From JACCYI01 sp963828075 (GTDB lineage: Bacteria > Actinomycetota > Thermoleophilia > Solirubrobacterales > Solirubrobacteraceae): a stretch of DNA of 64,000 bases. Position numbers and translations under genes: made by a program. The notes below the pieces were generated by a model, which was not told the DNA's origin, searched no databases, and worked only from the letters and a program-made list of their open reading frames with translations. This document shows, one piece after another, positions 42,448 to 49,274 of this stretch. The first letter of the stretch is position 1; every line of letters begins with the position of its first letter. The stretch is taken from contig CAWHDH010000017.1 of assembly GCA_963828075.1 (NCBI GenBank), forward strand, positions 1,240,001 through 1,304,000, written 5' to 3'.

Positions 42448-43230
42448 ATGGCCCCCATCGTGCAGACCGAGGACCGTGGCGCGGTGCGCCACGTGATCCT
42501 GAACCGTCCCGACAAGCGCAACGCGTTCAACGACGACCTCGTGCTCGCGCTCGGCGCGGCGCTCGGCGAGGCGGCCGACGACGAGGCGGTGCACTGCGTC
42601 GTGATCCGCGGCGAGGGGCCGATGTTCTCGGCCGGCATGGACCTCGCCTCGCTCAACGCGCTGGCTGCATCGCCGGAGGGCCTGCGCGCGAACCGCCGCG
42701 ACCTGATCGCCATCTGGAACCTCGCCGAGGAGATGCCCAAGCCGACGATCTGCGCGATCCACGGCGCCTGCATCGGCGGTGCCATGGAGCTCGCGCTGGC
42801 GTGCGACCTGCGGGTGATGGCGGATGACGCGCTGATCGGCATGCCCGAGACCCGCATCGGCCTGATCCCGGACGTCGGCGGCTCGTCGCGGCTGCCGGCC
42901 GTCGTCGGCCTCGGCCGGGCGAAGGAGCTGGTCATGACGGGCAAGATGATCGGCGCCGAGGAGGCCGAGCGGATCGGCCTGGTCAACCGCGTCGCTCCGG
43001 CCGCCGAGCTCGACGCGGCGGTCGACGCCCTCGCCGACGAGCTGCTGCAGTGCGCGCCCGTCGCTGTGGCGCTCGCCAAGCGGGTCCTGGACGCTGCGGC
43101 GAAGCCGGCGTTGACGGCGACGCTCGAGCTCGAGGTCACGATGCAGGAGGTGTGCGCACGGACGGCGGACTTCGCCGAAGGCGCGAGTGCCTTCAAGGAG
43201 CGCCGGCAGCCCGAGTTCAGCGGACGCTGA
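42448..43230 (+). CDS. Enoyl-CoA hydratase/isomerase
   Basis: A 260-residue crotonase. The oxyanion hole is formed by RGEGPMFSAGMDLASLNALA and ICAIHGACIGGAMELALACD; the acidic active-site region is LIGMPETRIGLIPDVGGSSR. The Glu of MPETR is present; the second Glu position is taken by Asp in PDVGG, as in several isomerase-like members. It hydrates or isomerises enoyl-CoA. The C-terminal ARTADFAEGASAFKERRQPE is typical. Divergent partner of the dehydrogenase gene, so both probably respond to the same signal. Confidence 0.85.
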   Translation: MAPIVQTEDRGAVRHVILNRPDKRNAFNDDLVLALGAALGEAADDEAVHCVVIRGEGPMFSAGMDLASLNALAASPEGLRANRRDLIAIWNLAEEMPKPTICAIHGACIGGAMELALACDLRVMADDALIGMPETRIGLIPDVGGSSRLPAVVGLGRAKELVMTGKMIGAEEAERIGLVNRVAPAAELDAAVDALADELLQCAPVAVALAKRVLDAAAKPALTATLELEVTMQEVCARTADFAEGASAFKERRQPEFSGR

Positions 43231-43353
43231 ACCCGGGCGGACCGACTACGACAGCGGATCCGGCCTGGGGAGGGGCGGATTCAGGGAAAGGAACGCCGGG
43301 GCGCCACCGGTTCTGACGCCATCCGGACGTCTGTAAGCCGATTCCTCCGAACT

Positions 43354-44265
43354 TCATCCGTTCCAGACGACCGGCCCGGCGGTCAGCAGGTGCGAACCCA
43401 GCGGACGGCCGAGGATCGCCTGCGCCGCGCGCGAGACCTCGAGCAGCGCGCCGAGGTCGATACCGGTCTCGGCGCCCATCTCGTGCAGCATCGAGACGAC
43501 GTCCTCCGTGGCGACGTTCCCGGTCGCGCCCTTGGGAACGGGACAGCCGCCGAGCTCCCCGAAGCTCGACTCGAACGAGCGCACGCCCGCTTCGTACGCC
43601 GCGAAGACGTTGGCGAGCCCCTGCCCACGGGTGTTGTGGAAGTGCGCGGTGAGCTCGATGTCGTCGCCGAGCGCTTCGCGGGCGGCGGCGAAGAATGCGC
43701 GGACCTGGGTCGGGTTCGCCATGCCCGTCGTGTCGCCGAAGCCGATCTCCTGCGCGCCCGCGTCAGTGAGGCGGCGCGCGATAGCGAACACCCGCTCGGG
43801 CGGCACGTGGCCCTCGTAGGGACACCCGAACGCAACCGAGATCACGCCCTCGCAGCGCAGCCCGGCATCCCGCGCGCGGCCGAGGACGCGCTCGAGACCG
43901 CCGAGCGACTCCTCGATCGAGCGGTTGACGTTCGCGCGGTTGTGGCTCTCGGACGCGCTGAGGAAGACGTTGATCTCGTGGAAGCGGTCGCGGTAGACGA
44001 GCGCGTTCTCGAGGCCGCGCTCGTTGGGGATCAGCACCGACAGCGAGACACCGGGCGGCGGGTCGATGGCGGCGAGGACCTCGGGGCCGTCGGCGAGCTG
44101 CGGGATGACGTCGGCGCGGACGAAGCTCGTCACCTCCAGGCGCCGCAGCCCCGTCCGGGCGAGCGCGTCGACGAGCCGGACCTTCTCCGCCGTCGGGATG
44201 ATCTCGGGCTCGTTCTGGAAGCCGTCGCGCGGCCCGACCTCCCGGATCTCCACTCGCTCGGCCAT
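43354..44265 (-). CDS. mvaB: Hydroxymethylglutaryl-CoA lyase
   Basis: A 303-residue DRE-TIM-family lyase. IREVGPRDGFQNEPEIIPTA (RDGFQ metal/substrate motif), VTSFVRADVIPQLADGPEVL, GFGDTTGMANPTQVRAFF, LTAHFHNTRGQGLANVFAAY (HxH metal ligands) and SFGELGGCPVPKGATGNVAT with the catalytic Cys in GGCP are all present. It splits HMG-CoA (or a close analogue) into acetyl-CoA and acetoacetate. The product feeds acetoacetyl-CoA synthetase at 35-37 kb. It is convergent with the enoyl-CoA hydratase across a 120-base gap in which no clear terminator was seen. Confidence 0.9.
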   Translation of the reverse strand: MAERVEIREVGPRDGFQNEPEIIPTAEKVRLVDALARTGLRRLEVTSFVRADVIPQLADGPEVLAAIDPPPGVSLSVLIPNERGLENALVYRDRFHEINVFLSASESHNRANVNRSIEESLGGLERVLGRARDAGLRCEGVISVAFGCPYEGHVPPERVFAIARRLTDAGAQEIGFGDTTGMANPTQVRAFFAAAREALGDDIELTAHFHNTRGQGLANVFAAYEAGVRSFESSFGELGGCPVPKGATGNVATEDVVSMLHEMGAETGIDLGALLEVSRAAQAILGRPLGSHLLTAGPVVWNG

Positions 44266-44338
44266 CGCCGAGCGATTCTAGGTCGCGCGCAGTGCGCGAC
44301 TCGCGTAACGACTGCCACGCCGTTGGCGTCATCGTCGA

Positions 44339-44692
44339 TCAGGTACGGCTGACGAGGCGGCGCTCGTGCGTGCCGGTGCCGATGACGCGGTCGCCGTCGG
44401 TCACCTCGACGTCGAAGCGCAGCTTCCGGCCGTCGGCGACCTCGCGCAGGCGGGCGCGGACGGTGCAACGCGAGCCCCTTGGCGCCGCGGCGACGTGCCG
44501 CACGCAGACCTCGAACCCGACGCTCGCGGAGCCCTCCGGATAGTCGGATGCGACGGCGAGGATCGAGCAGCGCTCCATCAGGCCGATCATGCGCGGGGTC
44601 GCCAGGACGGGCGCGCCGAGCGCGCCGCCGACGTCGGTGAGCAGCTCACCATCGACCGTGAAGTCGAAGGCGTGCTCGAGACCCGGTTCCAT
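44339..44692 (-). CDS. Hot-dog-fold thioesterase, FlK-like
   Basis: A 117-residue protein from ATG 44692. LLTDVGGALGAPVLATPRMI and GLMERCSILAVASDYPEGSA, followed by GFEVCVRHVAAAPRGSRC, look like the fluoroacetyl-CoA-thioesterase-type hot-dog family (Thr/Glu/His active-site positions: TP..., E of MERC, H of VRHVA). It hydrolyses a small acyl-CoA or acts on an unknown thioester. It lies 73 bases from HMG-CoA lyase on the same strand and could be co-transcribed. Confidence 0.75.
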   Translation of the reverse strand: MEPGLEHAFDFTVDGELLTDVGGALGAPVLATPRMIGLMERCSILAVASDYPEGSASVGFEVCVRHVAAAPRGSRCTVRARLREVADGRKLRFDVEVTDGDRVIGTGTHERRLVSRT

Positions 44693-44746
44693 CGCGGTGG
44701 ACCCTAGTAGACCCGCTGCCAGCCGGCAGACGCTAACTTCTGGCGC

Positions 44747-45679
44747 GTGGGCATCCTCCCGTCGTCCCCGGTCGTCGTGCTCGCCGGGGGCACCGGCGGA
44801 GCCAAGCTCGCGCGTGGGATGCTCGACGTCGCCGGCGAGGGCCTCGTCGTCGTGGCCAACCCGGGCGACGACATCGAGATCCACGGCGCCCACGTCGCGC
44901 CCGACCCCGACCTGATCGCGTACTGGCTCGCCGACCGCATCGATGCGCGCGGGTGGGGACTCGAGGGCGACACCTTCGCGGTGATGGACGGCCTGCGCGC
45001 ACTCGGCGCCGAGGTTTGGTTCAACCTCGGCGATCGCGACCTCGCCGTCGGCATCGAGCGCGCGCGGCGAATGGCCGCGGGCGAGCGGCTCACCGACGCC
45101 CTGGCCGCGCTGACGGGTGCCCTGGGCATCGGAGCGCGCATCCTGCCCCCGAGCGACGACCCCGTCCGCACCTTCGTGACGACCGCGGAGCGCACCTGGC
45201 CGTTCCAGGAGTTCATGATCCGCGCCGGCGGAAAGGACGGGGGGATCGAGATCCGCGACGTCGAGTTCCGTGGCGCCGGGCGGGCGGCGCTGACGCCCGA
45301 GGTCGCCGAGGCGATCGCGACCGCGCGGGCCGTCATCGTCGGGCCCTCGAACCCGATCATCTCGATCGGCCCGATCCTTGCCGTCCCCGGGATGCGCGAG
45401 GCGCTCCGTGCGACCCCCGCGCCGGTGCTCGCGATCTCCCCGCTCGTGGGCGGCCGTGTGCTCAAGGGCCCGACCGCGGCGTTCCTCGCCTGGGCCGGCC
45501 ACCCCCTCTCGGCCGACGGGATCGCGGCCGCGTACGACGGCCTGCTCGACGGCCTCGTCTGCGACGACCCGTGCGACGCGATGCCGTCGCTGCGCACCGA
45601 CGTTGACCTCTCGACGCCCGCCGACCGGCGGCGCGTGGCCGAGGAGACGCTGCAGTTCGCGGGGGCGCTCGCGGCCTGA
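44747..45679 (+). CDS. fbiA: 2-phospho-L-lactate transferase (CofD/FbiA), F420 biosynthesis
   Basis: A 310-residue protein starting at GTG 44747. The nucleotide/FO-binding start VVVLAGGTGGAKLARGMLDV is the CofD signature. VVANPGDDIEIHGAHVAPDP, LGDRDLAVGIERARRMAAGE, GPSNPIISIGPILAVPGMRE and ISPLVGGRVLKGPTAAFLAW follow in family order. It joins the lactyl-phosphate (or PEP-derived) group to FO to build F420-0. Usually followed by fbiB/cofE; here an SDR gene follows, so the glutamate ligase must lie elsewhere. fbiC and cofC are 16-19 kb downstream. Confidence 0.9.
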   Translation: MGILPSSPVVVLAGGTGGAKLARGMLDVAGEGLVVVANPGDDIEIHGAHVAPDPDLIAYWLADRIDARGWGLEGDTFAVMDGLRALGAEVWFNLGDRDLAVGIERARRMAAGERLTDALAALTGALGIGARILPPSDDPVRTFVTTAERTWPFQEFMIRAGGKDGGIEIRDVEFRGAGRAALTPEVAEAIATARAVIVGPSNPIISIGPILAVPGMREALRATPAPVLAISPLVGGRVLKGPTAAFLAWAGHPLSADGIAAAYDGLLDGLVCDDPCDAMPSLRTDVDLSTPADRRRVAEETLQFAGALAA

Positions 45680-45698
45680 GTCTGATTGTGTCCCGGCG

Positions 45699-46535
45699 AT
45701 GGATCGATCCCTCGCAGGCAAGACACTGTTCATCTCCGGCGCGAGCCGGGGCATCGGCCTCGCCATCGGCCTCCGGGCCGCCCAGGACGGCGCGAACGTC
45801 GCGCTGATCGCCAAGACGGCCGAGCCGCACCCCAAGCTCGAGGGCACCATCTACACCGCCGCCGAGCAGATCGAGGCGGCGGGCGGCACCGCGCTGCCGA
45901 TCGTCGGCGACATCCGCGACGAGGCGTCCGTCGCCGGCGCCGTGGCCCAGACCGTCGAGCGCTTCGGCGGCATCGACGTCTGCGTCAACAACGCCAGCGC
46001 GATCAACCTCTCGGGTGTCCTCGACCTCCCGATGAAGCGCTACGACCTGATGCACGACATCAACACCCGCGGCACCTTCCAGGTCTCCCAGGCCTGCCTG
46101 CCGCACCTGCTCGAGGCGGAGAACCCGCACGTCCTCACCCTCTCTCCCCCGCTCAACCTGAACCGCCGCTGGTTCGCCCAGCACGTCGCGTACACGATCG
46201 CCAAGTACGGGATGAGCATGGTCGCGATCGGCATCGCGGAGGAGTTCCGCGACCGCGGCGTCGCCTCCAACGCGCTGTGGCCGCGGACGATCATCGCGAC
46301 CGCCGCGGTCCAGAACCTCCTCGGCGGCGACGCGGCGATGGCGCGGTCGCGCCGGCCGGAGATCATGGCCGACGCCGCCCACGCGATCCTCACCCGGCCT
46401 GCGCGCGAGGCGACGGGGAACTTCTACATCGATGACGAGGTGCTCGCCGAGGAGGGCGTCACCGATCTGTCGGCCTATGGCTACGGCGACGCCGCCGCCG
46501 GCGACCTCCAGCTCGACATCTTCCTCGACGAGTAG
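45699..46535 (+). CDS. Short-chain dehydrogenase, HSDL2-like
   Basis: A 278-residue protein from ATG 45699. TLFISGASRGIGLAIGLRAA and GNVALIAKTAEPHPKLEGT-type residues (NVALIAKTAEPHPKL) are hallmarks of the hydroxysteroid-dehydrogenase-like-2 group. NNASAINLSGVLDLPMKRYD and the active site HVAYTIAKYGMSMVAIGIAE (Tyr-x3-Lys) are intact. GNFYIDDEVLAEEGVTDLSA and the acidic end are family-typical. Probably a fatty-acid or steroid-related oxidoreductase; the substrate is unknown. It lies 19 bases after cofD, so it is likely in the same transcript, although an F420 role is not known for this group. Confidence 0.8.
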   Translation: MDRSLAGKTLFISGASRGIGLAIGLRAAQDGANVALIAKTAEPHPKLEGTIYTAAEQIEAAGGTALPIVGDIRDEASVAGAVAQTVERFGGIDVCVNNASAINLSGVLDLPMKRYDLMHDINTRGTFQVSQACLPHLLEAENPHVLTLSPPLNLNRRWFAQHVAYTIAKYGMSMVAIGIAEEFRDRGVASNALWPRTIIATAAVQNLLGGDAAMARSRRPEIMADAAHAILTRPAREATGNFYIDDEVLAEEGVTDLSAYGYGDAAAGDLQLDIFLDE

Positions 46536-47079
46536 CGGCGCGCCCGCCGCGGCGCGGGTGGGCCGAATCGGGCCACCTCCCGGTTGTCATGTGCGCTCGG
46601 CTCGCGGCGGGACTGGCGGCATCGTTCGTGCCTGAACTGCGCGTTGAAGAGGAGGCTCTCCGTCCGGGGTGTGACTTCTGTGTGCTGTGGGGGGGCGGGC
46701 GCGTGGCGGCGTGCAGGTGCCAGAACGTCACACGCGAGAGCGATTTTCAAGAGCGATTTTCGATCGTGTGTGACGAGGTGGTTGCTCTACGACCGTCTGG
46801 TCACACGCGCCCGAAACGGGGCGCGGGTGTGACGTCGCGGTTGTTGATCGGGTCCTGGCCAGCCTCGCCGAGCGCCAGCACGGTCTCGTCTATCGCACGC
46901 CCAACTCGTCGACGGCACGGGGGTGGTTGACGTCACGGTTGACGACGACCTCTCATCGATGACGCGGTTCGGGGCCGCAGGGACCCCGCAAGAAGGGCAG
47001 AACGCAGGGTCCTGAGCCAGTCGCTGTTGGGAGCTCAGCGCCAACGTTCTGCGCCTTTCATCGACATGCCCGGGTGCGG
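46536..47079. other. 544-base intergenic region with repeated GTGTGAC sites
   Basis: No convincing gene. Plus frame from about 46,843 reads DRVLASLAERQHGLVYRT, which resembles the N-terminus of DUF559/AbiEi-type proteins common in this group, but it breaks off after some 15 residues; at most a remnant. Minus strand near 47,010-46,960 has CPSCGVPAAPN, a half zinc ribbon, also without a gene. The region holds five copies of GTGTGAC/GTCACAC and a direct repeat of AGAGCGATTTTC near 46,737-46,762. Confidence 0.5.
46669..46833. repeat. Five GTGTGAC/GTCACAC elements
   Basis: GTGTGAC at 46669-46675, 46768-46774 and 46827-46833; its complement GTCACAC at 46727-46733 and 46800-46806. Both orientations alternate (+,-,+,-,+), with centre spacings of about 58, 41, 32 and 27 bases. 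This gives inverted pairs around loops. Could be regulator half-sites, an iteron-like array or an element end. Confidence 0.5.
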
Positions 47080-47922
47080 TCAGGGGCAGGCGAAGGGCGT
47101 GGCGGGTAGGCGCCGCAGGCCGATGTCGGACACGAACGGGATCGCTCCCGCCGCGCACGCGTTCGCGACCGCGTCGACGGCCGCCGGATCGCTCGCGCGG
47201 CGGGTGTAGTCCGTCGTGGTGACCAGCAGGCCGCCCGCGGCGATGCGGCGCAGCGCCGCTTGAGCGCTGCGCGTGTCGCGCGGGCGGACGCGGGCGTAGC
47301 GCCGGCGGTCGAAGTCGTAGGTCGCCGTGACGTCCTCGCGATTCCAGCCGTCGAAGTGGGCGAGCAGCGGGCCGATCTCCTCCTCGCCGTTCTGGGTGAA
47401 CAGATACGCGCCCCGCGCATCGACCAAGCGTGAGAGGCGCTCGACCAGCGTCCGCATCCCGCGCCGATGGCGACGGTGCGTGGCGACCATGTCGGTGTTG
47501 TCGAGGAAGAGACCGTCGAAGCCCTTGTCGAGCATGGCGGGCGCGACCCGGCTCGCGATCAGCCGGCGGAACCCGGGGCGGTTGACGTCGGCGTACCACT
47601 CGCCCCAGTCGTCCCAGCGCTCGAGCCGGTAGCGGCGGGCCCGCGGGAACCAGCTGCGGCCGCGCTCGATGGTCCCGACGCTGAGGTAGGCGAGGACGAT
47701 CGCGCCGCCGGCGCCCAGGGCGGCGACCCGCTCACGCGTGGCCTCCTCGCCGTCGACCACGATCAGGTCATAGCCGGCGATGTCGCGATCCAGCGCGCCG
47801 TCCCCGATGGCGAACGCGAAGCTGCGTACGGCCGCGAGCCGCGGGTCGCCCGGCGCGGCGGCGGCGGGACCTGCCATGGCGACCGCGGCGAGGACGGCGA
47901 GCAGCGCGACGCGAAGGGTCAT
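47080..47922 (-). CDS. Secreted GH114-like (endo-alpha-polygalactosaminidase-type) protein
   Basis: A 280-residue protein from ATG 47922 with a clear signal peptide (MTLRVALLAVLAAVAMAGPA, cleavage near AAAAPG). Barrel blocks: SFAFAIGDGALDRDIAGYDL, VLAYLSVGTIERGRSWFP, KGFDGLFLDNTDMVATHRRH (catalytic-type Asp) and TQNGEEEIGPLLAHFDGW. These match the TM1410/GH114 family, whose members are retained or secreted glycosidases. The true substrate of bacterial members is mostly unknown. ATG overlaps the stop of the phosphoesterase gene (ATGA). Confidence 0.8.
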   Translation of the reverse strand: MTLRVALLAVLAAVAMAGPAAAAPGDPRLAAVRSFAFAIGDGALDRDIAGYDLIVVDGEEATRERVAALGAGGAIVLAYLSVGTIERGRSWFPRARRYRLERWDDWGEWYADVNRPGFRRLIASRVAPAMLDKGFDGLFLDNTDMVATHRRHRRGMRTLVERLSRLVDARGAYLFTQNGEEEIGPLLAHFDGWNREDVTATYDFDRRRYARVRPRDTRSAQAALRRIAAGGLLVTTTDYTRRASDPAAVDAVANACAAGAIPFVSDIGLRRLPATPFACP

Positions 47923-48920
47923 GTCAGCGCCGCCGGAGCGACGTCGTCGAGCAGGGTCAGCACGCGCGGCGGAAGCCCCGGCTCGAGCAGGACGGCTCCG
48001 CCCGGCCAGTACGGATGCGGCGGTTCGACGCCGGTGAGGAGCAGCGGCTCGTGCACCCATGACCCGGTGTTGTGCATCAACAGGCGGCCGTCGTGGCCGC
48101 GCCACTCCGCGACGTCGTCGTCGGGCAGCGGGCCGGTGCGGTGCAGGTGGCCGAAGATCACATGCCGCGCGCGGATCCCGAGGCCGGCGGCGACGGTCGC
48201 CATCGCCGGCAACCCCGCCCGGCGGAACTGGACCCCGAGCGCGGCGGCGCTCAGCGGGGCGACCGTGCTCGACCGCAGCGCGCGCCCCGCCCACGGCAGG
48301 ACGGTGGCGGCGGCGAGGCGCAGCGCGCCGGCGGCGCGATCCGCCGTTTCCGGGAGCTCGCGGGTCGGCCCGGCGCGCTCGTAGTCGCCGGCCGTCGCGC
48401 CTCGCTCGGGGACCGGCGCCAGCGGCCACTTGGCGAGCACGCCGCGCGCCCGCGGGAGCAGGTGACGGTCGGCGTAGTGGCCGTGGTGCGCGTAGACCCC
48501 CTCGCCGAGGTGGACGCCGGGGTACTGGACCCGGACCCGTGCCGGCCGCAGGATCGTCGCGAGCGTCTGCAGTCCTGTCGACGAGCGGACCGGGACGCGG
48601 GTCGCCAGGCCCAGTCGCCGGCCGGACGCGCGCAGCCCGCGCAGGAACGGCCGGACGAAGGCGTGGTCGTGGTTGCCGGGGATGACGACGATCTCGCTCC
48701 CGCGCCCGAGCGCCGCGGCGAGCGCGCCAAGCGGCTCGCGGGCGAGCGTCATCGCGCGCCGTGGCCGGCCCTCGGCCAGCTCGACGATGTCGCCGAGGAG
48801 GACGAGCCGGTCGACGTCGGCGACGGCGGCGCACAGCGCGTCGAGCGCGACCGGCCGCCGCAGGATGTCGCGGTCGCCGCTGATGCCGAGGTGGAAGTCC
48901 GAGACGATCAGCGTCCGCAC
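47919..48920 (-). CDS. Calcineurin-type metallophosphoesterase
   Basis: A 333-residue protein. Metal-site motifs in order: LIVSDFHLGISGDRDILRRP (DxH), LVLLGDIVELAEGRP (GD), VVIPGNHDHAFVRPFL (GNHD), GEGVYAHHGHYADRHLLPRA (a His pair) and HVIFGHLHRTGPLPDDD (GHxH). It is thus a complete dinuclear phosphoesterase. The middle insert (150-215) is specific to this subgroup. The substrate is unknown. It forms an operon with the secreted GH114-like protein downstream. Confidence 0.85.
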   Translation of the reverse strand: MRTLIVSDFHLGISGDRDILRRPVALDALCAAVADVDRLVLLGDIVELAEGRPRRAMTLAREPLGALAAALGRGSEIVVIPGNHDHAFVRPFLRGLRASGRRLGLATRVPVRSSTGLQTLATILRPARVRVQYPGVHLGEGVYAHHGHYADRHLLPRARGVLAKWPLAPVPERGATAGDYERAGPTRELPETADRAAGALRLAAATVLPWAGRALRSSTVAPLSAAALGVQFRRAGLPAMATVAAGLGIRARHVIFGHLHRTGPLPDDDVAEWRGHDGRLLMHNTGSWVHEPLLLTGVEPPHPYWPGGAVLLEPGLPPRVLTLLDDVAPAALT

Positions 48921-48941
48921 GCGGACAGCTTGGCGGATCCG

Positions 48942-49274
48942 CTACGCCGCGACCGGCCGCTCCCGGACGGGCACGCCGACCGTCACGTACACCCCGTCGT
49001 CGCGCACCTCGACCGCGTGGGCCTGCACCGCCATCCCGTCCGGCCCCGTGCCGCAGGCGAGGTCGAAGCGGCGCTCGTGCAGCGGGCACGTCACCTTCCC
49101 GCCCGCGACGATCCCGTCGGCGAGCGGGCCGCCGAGATGCGGGCAGCGCGCGTCGATCGCGTGCCAGCCCACGTCGGTGCGGAAGACGGCGACGCGCCGG
49201 CCGCCCAGCAGCACCGCACGGCCCTCGCCGAGCGGGACGTCCTCGGGCCCGCAGACGCGCACGGGGGCGCTCAT
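48942..49274 (-). CDS. nirD: Nitrite reductase small subunit (NirD, Rieske-type)
   Basis: A 110-residue Rieske-fold protein from ATG 49274. The [2Fe-2S] ligand pairs are intact: AIDARCPHLGGPLADG (CPH) and GKVTCPLHERRFDLACGTGP (CPLH). It passes electrons in, or stabilises, the NADH-dependent assimilatory nitrite reductase. ATG overlaps the nirB stop by four bases. Third gene of the nitrate/nitrite operon. Confidence 0.9.
   Translation of the reverse strand: MSAPVRVCGPEDVPLGEGRAVLLGGRRVAVFRTDVGWHAIDARCPHLGGPLADGIVAGGKVTCPLHERRFDLACGTGPDGMAVQAHAVEVRDDGVYVTVGVPVRERPVAA

Noticed and set aside
46669..46833. CRP-type TGTGA-n6-TCACA operators
   Set aside because: Half-sites are present but the spacing is far too long for a CRP dimer.
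46843..46965. N-terminus of a DUF559/AbiEi-like gene (LAERQHGLVYRT)
   Set aside because: Only about 15 convincing residues; noted in the intergenic entry but not called as a gene.
46960..47065. Zinc-ribbon protein fragment (CPSCGVPAAPN) on the minus strand
   Set aside because: One CxxC only, no start, and no conserved partner; could be chance.
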